DNA of 64,000 nucleotides from Lewinellaceae bacterium (GTDB taxonomy: Bacteria > Bacteroidota > Bacteroidia > Chitinophagales > Saprospiraceae). Below, piece after piece: positions 7,337 to 15,480 of this stretch (its first letter is position 1; every line of letters begins with the position of its first letter). The stretch covers positions 62,001 through 126,000 of the forward strand of contig JACJYC010000011.1 in assembly GCA_020636325.1 (NCBI GenBank), written 5' to 3'. Made by a program: the position numbers and the translations under genes. The notes beneath the pieces are model-generated. The model did not search any database, was not told where the DNA came from, and saw nothing but the letters and a program-made list of their open reading frames with translations.

Positions 7337-8386
7337 CTAACCCTCCGGTCCGAGCAGCACGCCCAACGGCTTCAACGCTTCAATCCGGTCGGCCAGTATC
7401 TTGAGGATGGCAGCCAGCGGTACGAACAGGACAATCCCCGCGCCGCCCCAGACAATGCCGCCGACAATGATGGCGATGAGGGTGGCCAGCGGATTGATCT
7501 TGAGCTGGGCGCCCACGGCAAACGGGAAGATGACATTGGCCTCCAGGTATTGCACGATAGCGAGGATGGCGACAACTGCGGCGGGGTAGAAGAGCGAGTC
7601 ATAGGTCGTCCAGGCCACCAGGACCGCCGCTGCCCCGCCGATCATGATGCCGACGTAGGGAAAAAAGGTCAGCACGGCCGCCAGGACGCCGAAATAAACG
7701 GCGTTCGGCAAACCGATCAGCAGGAACCCGATGGAATTCAGCGCGCCGACAATGAGGTAGACCAGCGCCATACCTTTCGCGAATTTGAAATAGGTGGTGG
7801 TCGTTTCGTGGATGGTGGCTTTGAATCCGGCGACGTCATTTTCCGGTACGATCATCAGGGTGAATTTCACCAGGATCTCCCGGTAGTAGTAGATAAGGGA
7901 TACGAATACCGGGATGATCAGGAGAATGGCCAACGTGCCCGCGGAAAGCGAAATGGTATCCCGGATAAACGGGAAGGTGCCTTGCAACAGATTTTCGTAA
8001 GTGCGCTGGATCAGGGTTTCCTGCTGCTCCGGGCTGATATGGACCATGGAACCGAGGTTCCTCAACAGGTTTTCACCCAGGGTTGTCACCTTGTCGCCCG
8101 ATTCCGCAAACTTTTCCTGGACGACCGATATGCTGTTCGATAACAACAGAAAAAGCAATATGCCGAAAAGGGTCAGCAGCACCAGGCAAACCGCAATAGC
8201 CGGCCCCCTGCCGGCCCGCTTCTCGATACGGATCCCGACCGGATAATAGATAAAACAGATCAGGAAGGCAAAACTCATGGGAATGAGCAGCAACCGGGCG
8301 TAATACAGCAGAAAAAAGGAAAGCGTGATAAACAGCAGGGTGAACGTATACAATTTCAGGTAGTAATAGGCGGATTTTTCTTTCAT
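7337..8386 (-). CDS. AI-2E family transporter (PerM-like membrane protein)
   Basis: The 349 residues hold about eight membrane segments: two at the N-terminus (15-60), one at 65-90, a soluble stretch of about 60 residues, then five C-terminal segments. The family signature is in PNAVYFGVLAAVLTFFPYVG followed by IGGAAAVLVAW, and the end carries PLAAILKILADRIEALKPLG. Members export autoinducer-2 or exchange ions; substrates of Bacteroidota members are unknown. No Crp-type dyad is seen upstream. Confidence 0.88.
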   Translation of the reverse strand: MKEKSAYYYLKLYTFTLLFITLSFFLLYYARLLLIPMSFAFLICFIYYPVGIRIEKRAGRGPAIAVCLVLLTLFGILLFLLLSNSISVVQEKFAESGDKVTTLGENLLRNLGSMVHISPEQQETLIQRTYENLLQGTFPFIRDTISLSAGTLAILLIIPVFVSLIYYYREILVKFTLMIVPENDVAGFKATIHETTTTYFKFAKGMALVYLIVGALNSIGFLLIGLPNAVYFGVLAAVLTFFPYVGIMIGGAAAVLVAWTTYDSLFYPAAVVAILAIVQYLEANVIFPFAVGAQLKINPLATLIAIIVGGIVWGGAGIVLFVPLAAILKILADRIEALKPLGVLLGPEG

Positions 8387-8517
8387 CGGTTTGGATTTAA
8401 TTGGCTTAAAGTTACAGCCGCAGCTTTGGGTTGCCGAGAAAAACAGGTTTTATTTTTTGGCGAATTTCAATTGCTTTTGAGGCAATATTTATATCTTCAT
8501 CCGCATAAAAGTCATTA

Positions 8518-8682
8518 AGAGCTTGTTTGGATTTTGGTCGCTATGTCGAAAATAGTCAATTTTTCGCTTAGGCAAGGCGCAGGTTCGGGATCATAGCCTA
8601 AGCTATGAAGCCCGGTTCTGCAACGCAGCATAAGCGGAAAAGTGACATTTGCAGACCAGTTACTAAAGTCCAAACAAGCTCT
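8518..8682. repeat. Long imperfect palindrome, ~160-bp family, copy 1
   Basis: The ends AGAGCTTGTTTGGA and TCCAAACAAGCTCT pair perfectly over 14 bp, with weaker pairing continuing inward to TTTTTCGCTTA / TAAGCGGAAAA. The centre carries the decamers GGCAAGGCGC (8571) and GCAACGCAGC (8620), which are identical in copy 2 at 46579 although the outer arms there are unrelated in sequence. No coding potential. It fills the gap 8387-8711, in which nothing else was seen. Confidence 0.8.
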
Positions 8683-8711
8683 AAACCAATTCAAAATCCA
8701 AATAAGCACCT

Positions 8712-9905
8712 ATGGAAACCCTTGAAATCGTCATCGGTCTCATCTTCATCTTCTTATTGCTGAGCCTCCTGGCCACGACCGTTCAGGAATTGATCGCCTC
8801 CGTCATGGGGTTGCGCGGCAAGATCCTCCTTAAAGCGCTCGCCAAACTGCTGGAAATCGATAATGACGAAGCTGCCGACAGGATCGCCAACAGTAAAGCC
8901 GTTCAGGAATTTAAGGACAAAATTCTCAACAGCAAGGTCTACCGCAAATACAGCGGCCGTTTTTTGTGGTTGAAGCAACTGCCCTCCTACCTCTCTGCGG
9001 ACCAGGTCACGTCCATCATCAATGACCTGATGTCCTCTGAGGAGGAAGCCGCGCCTGCCGCTGCCACGGGCGCTCGCGGCGGCCTCGAAAGCCTGACCGG
9101 CACGGAGGGCCAACCGGCAAAACCGGCGCCCGCCAACACCGGCGGCATGCTGACCAAAATGAAACAAAGCGATATGCGCAACAACCTGGCGGTCATCTAC
9201 AGTTCCACCAAAACGCCGGCTACCCGCGGCGGCGGTACAGGCGCAAGGGGCTTTGCCACGCTGGAGGATCTGCTGGACGACGAGGTCAGTGCCGCCAAGG
9301 AAAAAATAAAGGCCACCGCAGAAAATATCGAGGATGCGGTTGAAAAGGCCAAAGCCAATTTCAAAAAGCAATACAACGAGATCATGGACCGCGCCACCGG
9401 CTGGTACAAGCGCAGCGTCCAGTTCATCCTGCTGATCATCGGGTTGGTCATCGCCATCAGCTTCGATGCCGACACCTTCAAGATCTACAGCAACCTGACC
9501 TCCAACCCGCAGGCGCGGCAGGAATTGCTCAGCCTGGCTGAAAATTTCGTCAACGAGGACAAGATCAGCGTCTATACCGCCGGCGCGGATACGTCTGCCG
9601 TTGCGGATACCGCTGAAGTTTCCCGGCTCAAAGGCCTGGTGGACTCCCTCCTGTACAACGAGATCCAAAACGTACCCACGCCGCTGGGCTTGGGTTGGCA
9701 GAGCCCGCTTTCAGCCCAGCTCAAGGCAGCTCAGGACGGCGGACAGAAAGCCTGGCGGTTCTACCTGTACAAGATTTTCGGCTGGATCGTCACCGCACTG
9801 GCCGTTTCACTCGGCGCCCCATTCTGGTTTGACATGCTGCAAAAAGTGATCCGGATCCGGAATGCAGGGAATAAGCCGGATGAGGGGGAAAAGGCGGGGA
9901 GTTGA
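8712..9905 (+). CDS. Bacteroidota membrane protein of unknown function
   Basis: The 397 residues start with a membrane helix ending in QELIASVMGLRGK (about 5-40), followed by a cytoplasmic region with Ala/Gly-rich low-complexity stretches (105-140) and a charged helix (195-230), a second membrane segment (FILLIIGLVIAISFD, about 236-255) and a C-terminal one ending FGWIVTALAVSLGAPFWFDM (about 350-375). The arrangement recurs in Bacteroidota hypothetical proteins. No catalytic motif is visible. It sits between the AI-2E exporter and the calcium-type ATPase. Confidence 0.75.
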   Translation: METLEIVIGLIFIFLLLSLLATTVQELIASVMGLRGKILLKALAKLLEIDNDEAADRIANSKAVQEFKDKILNSKVYRKYSGRFLWLKQLPSYLSADQVTSIINDLMSSEEEAAPAAATGARGGLESLTGTEGQPAKPAPANTGGMLTKMKQSDMRNNLAVIYSSTKTPATRGGGTGARGFATLEDLLDDEVSAAKEKIKATAENIEDAVEKAKANFKKQYNEIMDRATGWYKRSVQFILLIIGLVIAISFDADTFKIYSNLTSNPQARQELLSLAENFVNEDKISVYTAGADTSAVADTAEVSRLKGLVDSLLYNEIQNVPTPLGLGWQSPLSAQLKAAQDGGQKAWRFYLYKIFGWIVTALAVSLGAPFWFDMLQKVIRIRNAGNKPDEGEKAGS

Positions 9906-9913
9906 GCGACTCG

Positions 9914-10023
9914 GGACCGTTCAGAATTTTGTGTCAACCGGATTTTTAGCATGCGCAGCTTGATAAAAATCAGATCTTTGCGTCTTTGCGTCTTTGCGTG
10001 AAAACACTGTTTTGAACAATCTC
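9914..10023 (+). repeat. Dispersed ~105-bp hairpin element, copy B
   Basis: Nearly identical to copy E at 63341: GGGACCGTTCAGAATTTTGTG, then a hairpin with arms GATTTTTA / TAAAAATC around a GCA loop, then ATCTTTGCGTCTTTGCG and an ACACTGTTTTGAACAATCTC end. It lies between the membrane protein stop and the ATPase stop. Confidence 0.9.
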
Positions 10024-10029
10024 AGCGGC

Positions 10030-12558
10030 TCACCCCCGCACCCACTTCTCCCCCTCCACCCCATGAAACACCACCGAAGAAACAACCAAACAGATCGCCA
10101 GCTCCGTCAAGGTCAGCGCCTGGGTGGAGAAGATACCCTGCAAGAACGGCACGTAGATGATGGCCAGTTGCAGGGCTGCGGTGAGGAGGACGGAGCCCAT
10201 CAGCGCCGGATTGGAAAAGAAGCCTTGCCGGAACAGGAAGAACCGCTCGCTGCGCACGGCCAGCACGTGCCCCATCTGGCTGAAGGTGAGCACCGTGAAG
10301 ACCATGGTCTGCCACCGCGGATTACCGGTGTGGATGGCCCAGGCTTGCACCCCGAGGCATACGGCCCCCATCAGCAGGCCGACCCACAGGATATGCCGGC
10401 CCAGGCCGCGGGCGAAAAGGCTCTCGCCCGGCGGGCGCGGAGGCCGCGACATGACGTCCCGTTCGGCGCGCTCGCCGGCCAGTGCCAGACCGGGCAATCC
10501 GTCAGTGACCAGGTTGACCCAGAGGATCTGGATGGGCAGTAACGGGATCGGCAATCCTGCCAGCGGGGCCAATAGAATGACCCAAAGCTCGCCGCTGTTG
10601 CCGGTCATGATATATCGGATGAACTTGCGGATATTGTCATAGATGCGGCGGCCTTCGCGGACGGCCTTGACGATGGTGCCGAAGTCGTCGTCGAGGAGAA
10701 TGAGGTGGGCGGCTTCCTTGGAAACGTCCGTGCCGGTGATGCCCATGGCCACCCCGATATCCGAAGTGCGCAGGGCGGGTGCGTCATTGACCCCGTCGCC
10801 GGTCATGGCGATGTATTGCCCCTGGGCTTGTAACGCCTTCACGATGTCCAGCTTCTGGCGCGGCGATACGCGGGCGTATACCCGGATCCGCAGGACTTGC
10901 TGTTCAAAGGCTTCACGCGGCATCTTATCCAGTTCTGCTCCCGTCACCAGCAGGTCGGATTCCGCGGTCAGCAGGCCGATCTCTTTGGCGATTGCACGGG
11001 CCGTTACCGGGTGGTCGCCCGTGATCATGACCGGAATGATGCCCGCTTCCCGGCATTCCGCCACGGCTTTGGCCACTTCCGGGCGGGGCGGATCGATCAG
11101 GCCGGCCAGACCACAGAAACGGAGATCTTCTTCCAGGTGATCGTCGCCGTCGGGAAGGTCGGACAGGGTTTTATACCCGAACGCCAGTACCCGCATGCCT
11201 TGAGCGGCCATTTGCTCTCCTTTCGACAGGATCCTTTCCCGGTCCGTATCGGCACACCGGTCCAGCACGGCCTCCATAGCCCCTTTGACCGCCACGAGGT
11301 AACCGCCTTCCGGAGACCGGTGGACCGTCGTCATCATCTTCCGGTCTGCATCGAACGGAGCCTCCCCTACCCTTGGGTATTTTGCCGGCCAATCAGTGCT
11401 GTGCATCGGCTGGTCCCCGGCAAATTGCAATAACGCCACTTCGGTCGGGTCGCCTGAAAGATGGCCGTCCTGACCGGGTTGGGTGTCGTTGTTGAGGGTC
11501 ATCAACAGGAGGAGTCGCATAGCTTCCGCGTCCGGGACCCACACCTCACGGACCTCCATCTGGTTCAGGGTCAGCGTCCCGGTTTTATCCGTGCAGATAT
11601 ACGTGACCGACCCCAGCGTTTCCACCGCGGGCAGCCGCCGGATCAATGCGTTTTTCCGCACCAGCTTTCGCGCCCCGAGCGCCAGCGCGATCGTGATCAC
11701 AGCCGGCAGGGCTTCCGGGATGGCCGCCACGGCCAGCGATATGGCGGTGAGCAGCATGTTCATCGGCTCCTCGCCTTTCAGCAGGCCGAGCCCAAGCAGA
11801 ACCGCACATATGCCCAGAATGACCCAGGAAAGCTTTTTCCCGAAATCGGCCATCCGGCGCTGGAGGGGTGTCGTCGACTCCGATTCCTGGAGCATCAGGG
11901 CAATGGAGCCGATCTCCGTGTGCATCCCCGTAGCCGTCACAAATCCGGTTCCCCTGCCGGTCGTCACCAGCGTGGTTTTGTACGCCATGTTGGAGCGATC
12001 GCCCAAAGGTGCGTGCTCTTCTTTCAACTCGCGGGTGTTCTTTGCAGCCGGTACCGACTCGCCGGTGAGGGAGGATTCGTCTATTTTGAGCCCGTGGGCC
12101 TCCGTCAACCGGATATCGGCGGGCACCAGGTCCCCCGCTTCCAACAGCACGACGTCGCCGGGAACCAACTCCGAAGCCGGGAGTTGGACAACGGCCCCGC
12201 TTCTCCGCACCCTGGCCACGGCCGGCGCCAGCTTCTTCAGCAGTTCCATGGCTTGTTCCGCCCGGTATTCCTGGATAAAACCCACCGCAGCGTTGAGCCC
12301 AACGATCACCAGGATCACCAGCGTGTCTTTCATTTCTCCGATCAGGCCGGAAATCAGCGCGGCCGCCAGCAGGATCAGGATCATCACGTTGCTGAACTGG
12401 GCGGCAAACAGCTTCCACAGGGATCTCTTTTTCTTTTCTGCCAGCCGGTTCGGACCGTATTGCAAAGCCCTCGCCGCTACCTCCTCAGCGGTCAGGCCGG
12501 AAGCGCGGGCGCCGAGCAATTCGGCTGTTTCGCGGGTATTGAGGAGGTGCCAGTTCAT
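10030..12558 (-). CDS. Calcium-type P-type ATPase (P2)
   Basis: The 842-residue protein has the order of class P2 pumps: N-terminal cation-ATPase domain (1-70), membrane pair, actuator domain with SSLTGES, membrane segment 4 with PEALPAVITIALALGARKL, phosphorylation loop DKTGTLT with Asp324, hinge TGDGVNDAPALR with Asp588, and the C-terminal six-helix domain with QILWVNLVTDGLP. The last motif matches SERCA/PMCA pumps; membrane segment 4 has PEALP in place of the SERCA PEGLP. The likely role is calcium (or manganese) export at the inner membrane. Pumps of this class (CtpF) belong to the DosR dormancy regulon of mycobacteria. A Crp-type dyad lies 105 bp upstream. Confidence 0.92.
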   Translation of the reverse strand: MNWHLLNTRETAELLGARASGLTAEEVAARALQYGPNRLAEKKKRSLWKLFAAQFSNVMILILLAAALISGLIGEMKDTLVILVIVGLNAAVGFIQEYRAEQAMELLKKLAPAVARVRRSGAVVQLPASELVPGDVVLLEAGDLVPADIRLTEAHGLKIDESSLTGESVPAAKNTRELKEEHAPLGDRSNMAYKTTLVTTGRGTGFVTATGMHTEIGSIALMLQESESTTPLQRRMADFGKKLSWVILGICAVLLGLGLLKGEEPMNMLLTAISLAVAAIPEALPAVITIALALGARKLVRKNALIRRLPAVETLGSVTYICTDKTGTLTLNQMEVREVWVPDAEAMRLLLLMTLNNDTQPGQDGHLSGDPTEVALLQFAGDQPMHSTDWPAKYPRVGEAPFDADRKMMTTVHRSPEGGYLVAVKGAMEAVLDRCADTDRERILSKGEQMAAQGMRVLAFGYKTLSDLPDGDDHLEEDLRFCGLAGLIDPPRPEVAKAVAECREAGIIPVMITGDHPVTARAIAKEIGLLTAESDLLVTGAELDKMPREAFEQQVLRIRVYARVSPRQKLDIVKALQAQGQYIAMTGDGVNDAPALRTSDIGVAMGITGTDVSKEAAHLILLDDDFGTIVKAVREGRRIYDNIRKFIRYIMTGNSGELWVILLAPLAGLPIPLLPIQILWVNLVTDGLPGLALAGERAERDVMSRPPRPPGESLFARGLGRHILWVGLLMGAVCLGVQAWAIHTGNPRWQTMVFTVLTFSQMGHVLAVRSERFFLFRQGFFSNPALMGSVLLTAALQLAIIYVPFLQGIFSTQALTLTELAICLVVSSVVFHGVEGEKWVRG

Positions 12559-12562
12559 TTTT

Positions 12563-12595
12563 TACGGTGGACGGTGGACGGTGGACGGTCAGCGG
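12563..12595. repeat. Short tandem repeat, GGTGGAC type
   Basis: Four to five copies of GGTGGAC begin 5 bp upstream of the ATPase start codon, so the array covers the leader of that mRNA. The same word occurs at 632-675, also next to a start codon. Confidence 0.8.
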
Positions 12596-12662
12596 TTCAC
12601 GGTCCAGGCACAAGGTACTGGATTGCAGGGTAAGAAGAGCGGATTCCGGTTGGTACAGGCAC

Positions 12663-12674
12663 TGATTTTAATCA
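12663..12674. promoter_or_regulatory. Crp/Fnr-type dyad TGATTTTAATCA
   Basis: TGAT-N4-ATCA between two divergent genes: 105 bp from the ATPase start (12558) and 29 bp, centre to centre, from the dyad at 12692. A TACCTTG near-match to the -7 box lies about 51 bp away toward the ATPase, which would fit an activator placed two turns further upstream; this is weak. Confidence 0.6.
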
Positions 12675-12691
12675 TTTCGCCAGGCTTTGCA

Positions 12692-12734
12692 TGACAGAAA
12701 TCATTTGATTCCCCTCCGATCGGCCTTAGCTTTG
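12692..12734 (+). promoter_or_regulatory. Activator-type promoter of the kinase-sensor operon
   Basis: The dyad TGACAGAAATCA (12692-12703) is followed by a perfect -7 box TAGCTTTG at 12727-12734, beginning exactly 29.5 bp from the dyad centre as at 1500/1535. Transcription would start near 12741, giving a leader of about 160 nt that contains the heptamer array at 12772. Confidence 0.7.
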
Positions 12735-12771
12735 TAAGGAGTTTGGGTTGCAGAGCATACGTTTTTTAGTT

Positions 12772-12841
12772 GTAAGTTGTAAGTTGTAAGTGGTAAGTCG
12801 TAAGTGGTAAGTCGTAAGTTGTAAGTCGTAAGTCGTAAGTC
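12772..12841. repeat. Heptamer array GTAAGTN, ten copies
   Basis: Ten uninterrupted 7-bp units, each GTAAGT followed by T, G or C. The array lies downstream of the predicted transcription start (about 12741) and 60 bp before the kinase start codon, so it would be part of the leader RNA. A perfect heptamer tract can gain or lose units by slippage without touching the coding frame. Confidence 0.9.
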
Positions 12842-12901
12842 AGGTAGTAAAGGCGACTCGCCGACCCTGCAACGGACCACCAGCAATTAAACCATAAAAC
12901 C

Positions 12902-13432
12902 ATGGAACCACCCAACCAAAAAAACCTCATCCTCGTCGCCGGCCTGCCGGGTACCGGAAAGACCACCTTTGCGACCAGGCTGGCCGAGGAGATCGGAGCG
13001 GTCCACCTCAACAGCGACAAGATGCGGTTCAGGATGGGCGGTATGGGGCATTACGATCCGGGCGACAAAGAGGCCGTTTACCGGGCTTTGCAATCCGAAG
13101 TGCGCAAGGGTTTGCTGGCGGGGCATACGGTGGTCGTGGATGCCACTTTTTTCAAGGCCGCCTTGCGAACGCCATTTGAACAACTGGCCGAGGCTTGTCA
13201 GGCTCCGGTCTGCTGGATTGAGATCCGGGCGGAAGAATCCACCGTCAGGAAACGGGTTGCCCGAAAACGCGCCTTTTCCGAAGCCGATTTTGGCGTTTAC
13301 CAGAAAATCAAATCAACATGCGAACCTTTGGACATGGACCGCCTTATCCTGTGGTCCGACCACATGACGCCGGAAGAAATGGCCGCAAGAGCGACAGCCC
13401 ATCTGAACGAAAAAAAAATGCCAACAAAATAG
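12902..13432 (+). CDS. COG0645-type P-loop kinase
   Basis: The 176 residues begin with a Walker A loop GLPGTGKTT (residues 15-23) and continue with HLNSDKMRFRM, GHTVVVDATFFKAALR and RKRAFSEADFGVYQKIK, the pattern of COG0645 and zeta-toxin-like small-molecule kinases. In Rv2004c-type proteins this domain is fused behind a COG2187 domain; here the two are separate genes 12 kb apart. The substrate is unknown. The gene ends 2 bp before the sensor kinase start, so they form an operon led by the promoter at 12692. Confidence 0.85.
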   Translation: MEPPNQKNLILVAGLPGTGKTTFATRLAEEIGAVHLNSDKMRFRMGGMGHYDPGDKEAVYRALQSEVRKGLLAGHTVVVDATFFKAALRTPFEQLAEACQAPVCWIEIRAEESTVRKRVARKRAFSEADFGVYQKIKSTCEPLDMDRLILWSDHMTPEEMAARATAHLNEKKMPTK

Positions 13433-13434
13433 AC

Positions 13435-15066
13435 ATGGAAAAGGAGGTGCGCATTCTGGTCGTTTCTACGGAGGAAGGGGATTTTAACCGGATTTCCGAC
13501 ATGTTGGGTCAGGCCAACTGGTGTTGCTTTTCCACCGGTTGGGCCGCTACTTTTCAGGAAGGTATCCAGACAATGCTCCGGCGCGGGCACGACGTCTATT
13601 TTGTTGACTACAGCCTCGGGGATCAGAACGGGCTCCAGCTCATTCACCGGGCCCTCGACGGCGGTCACCCTTCCCCGTTTATCCTGCTGACCGACCGGGA
13701 AGACAGTGAACTTTTCAACAAAGCCGAATCCACCGGAGCAGCCGACTTCCTGGTCAAGTGGCAATTTACGCCCGATGAACTGGCCCGGACCATTCGCTAT
13801 GCCATCAATCATGCCAGGGACCTGGCCAAAATATGGGACCTGAACGCCGACCTGGAAAAAAAGATCCGGAAACGGACGGCATCGCTGAACGAGACCGTAG
13901 CTCAGCTGAAAGAGCAGATCCAGGCCAAAGAGCAGGTCCAGATCGAACTGTTGTCCTCCCAGAAAATATTGAAGCAGCTGATCAGAGGCTACGGCGTCGG
14001 TTCCTTCAGCATTGTCGACCGCCATTACCAGTACGTCCTTTCCGGCGGCAAATCGCTCCAGTTGGTGGAATCCGCCGTTGCAAAGCCGGCCGGGATCCGG
14101 CTGTTCTCGCAACTTCCGGAGGAGGATTGGGAAAAGATCCGGTGCGAATTTGACCAGGTTTTCGAAGGCGCCGAGATCAGAGACCTCAATATTCCGGGGA
14201 CCTGGGACGGCCGCTTCTTCACCGTCGACGCGTATCCGTTGCGCAACCTGGACGGCACCATCGAAAAGATCGCCGTCATGACCCGGGATGTTACCGACCT
14301 TCGAAATGCCATTGAAAAAATGGAAAAAGCGCTCGAAAGCGAAAAAGAGCTCGGTGAGATGAAAAGTAGGTTTGTCAGCATGGCCAGCCACGAATTCCGC
14401 ACCCCGCTGACCACCATCGCCTCCTCCGCCTTCCTGATCGAATCCTACGCAGACCGGCAGGATACCGCCAGCATCAAAAAACACGCTGCCAGGATCCGCC
14501 AATCCGTTGACAACCTCAACACCATTCTCGGCGAATTCCTTTCCCTCGGCAAACTCGACAACGGCCGGATCGCCAGCAACCTGGTCAACCTCAACCTGCG
14601 CGAACTGGTCGAGGAAGTCTCCCTGGAATTGAATCACCTGCTGAAAACGGGGCAGGTAGTGGAATATTTCCACGAAGGTCCGGAACATATCCTGCTGGAC
14701 GGCAGCCTGTTGAAAAACATCCTGATCAACCTGCTCTCCAACGCCGTCAAATATTCTCCGGAAAATTCCATCGTCCATGTATTGACACGCATCTCTCCAG
14801 CCGGTGTTGCCATCACCATCCGGGACGAAGGGATCGGCATACCGGAAACCGATCAACCCAAACTGTTTACCCGGTTTTTCCGCGCAGCCAACGCCGGGAA
14901 TGTCCAGGGGACAGGGCTTGGGCTTTACATCGTCAAAAGATACGTCAATATCCTGAACGGCGCCATTACCTTCCAAAGCCAGTTGGGCAAGGGGTCCGTA
15001 TTCAGCGTTGAATTGCCGGCGCTACCAGATCCCGGCTTTGATGAGCAGGGTGAGAAACGGCAGTAG
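13435..15066 (+). CDS. Receiver-PAS-histidine kinase
   Basis: The 543-residue cytoplasmic protein has an N-terminal receiver-like domain (1-125; Asp58 in FVDYSLGDQNG), a coiled-coil linker, a PAS domain (about 185-290), then HisKA with SHEFRTP (His319), N box LINLLSNAVKYSP, G1 box DEGIGIP, F box RFFRA and G2 box GTGLGLYIVKRY. No membrane segment is present, so it senses an internal signal. It is co-transcribed with the P-loop kinase. Its natural partner would be the receiver-Crp protein at 15481, but that pairing is inferred from proximity. The 3' end overlaps the opposite gene at 15022 by 45 bp. Confidence 0.9.
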   Translation: MEKEVRILVVSTEEGDFNRISDMLGQANWCCFSTGWAATFQEGIQTMLRRGHDVYFVDYSLGDQNGLQLIHRALDGGHPSPFILLTDREDSELFNKAESTGAADFLVKWQFTPDELARTIRYAINHARDLAKIWDLNADLEKKIRKRTASLNETVAQLKEQIQAKEQVQIELLSSQKILKQLIRGYGVGSFSIVDRHYQYVLSGGKSLQLVESAVAKPAGIRLFSQLPEEDWEKIRCEFDQVFEGAEIRDLNIPGTWDGRFFTVDAYPLRNLDGTIEKIAVMTRDVTDLRNAIEKMEKALESEKELGEMKSRFVSMASHEFRTPLTTIASSAFLIESYADRQDTASIKKHAARIRQSVDNLNTILGEFLSLGKLDNGRIASNLVNLNLRELVEEVSLELNHLLKTGQVVEYFHEGPEHILLDGSLLKNILINLLSNAVKYSPENSIVHVLTRISPAGVAITIRDEGIGIPETDQPKLFTRFFRAANAGNVQGTGLGLYIVKRYVNILNGAITFQSQLGKGSVFSVELPALPDPGFDEQGEKRQ

Positions 15067-15402
15067 CCGGGCTTTGAGCTTGCGATAGGTGCGCCGGTTC
15101 GCATGGATCTTCCCGTCCATATCAACGGTTTCAACCGAGCCGTCCGGCAATTGATTCAGTTGGTCAAGTTCTTTTTCCAGGTCTGGAAAAGCGGAATGCA
15201 CCAGGTGGCTAAGCTCGGCGGTTACCTTTTCCAGGGTAGTTAGTTCGCTGGAGCGGCAAGCCAGTTTGCTGATGGCTGCCAACCTGAGGAATGCATGCGC
15301 TTCCTGTTTCCAGTAGCGGACTTCTTCCGTCCATTCGGCAATCTGCCCGGGCGGAGCCGACACCTTGGCATAAGGCGGATTGTATGTTACTTCGCTGGTC
15401 AT
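15022..15402 (-). CDS. Helical protein of unknown function
   Basis: The 126 residues form long charged helices (WTEEVRYWKQEAHAFLRLAA and SSELTTLEKVTAELSHLV) and a basic end (RRTYRKLKARLLPFL). No signal peptide or known domain was recognised. ATG at 15402 is preferred over a TTG 21 bases upstream. It overlaps the sensor kinase end by 45 bp tail to tail and sits just downstream of the receiver-Crp gene on the same strand, so it may be in that operon. Confidence 0.6.
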   Translation of the reverse strand: MTSEVTYNPPYAKVSAPPGQIAEWTEEVRYWKQEAHAFLRLAAISKLACRSSELTTLEKVTAELSHLVHSAFPDLEKELDQLNQLPDGSVETVDMDGKIHANRRTYRKLKARLLPFLTLLIKAGIW

Positions 15403-15480
15403 AGTTAGGGATTTTGGAATCAAACACCAATGATTTCAGATTGATCTTCTTGTGATCCGGTTGGATAACCCAACGGCCGT

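Noticed and set aside
12663..12674. A class II promoter for the calcium-type ATPase at the 29.5-bp offset
   Set aside because: The minus strand at the expected place reads CTCTTCTT; only a weak TACCTTG lies further off, so the promoter was not called.
11461..12694. Long open frames (about 390-400 codons) on the plus strand
   Set aside because: They lie opposite the calcium-type ATPase, whose motifs are unambiguous; the frames are shadows of a GC-rich gene with no domain of their own.
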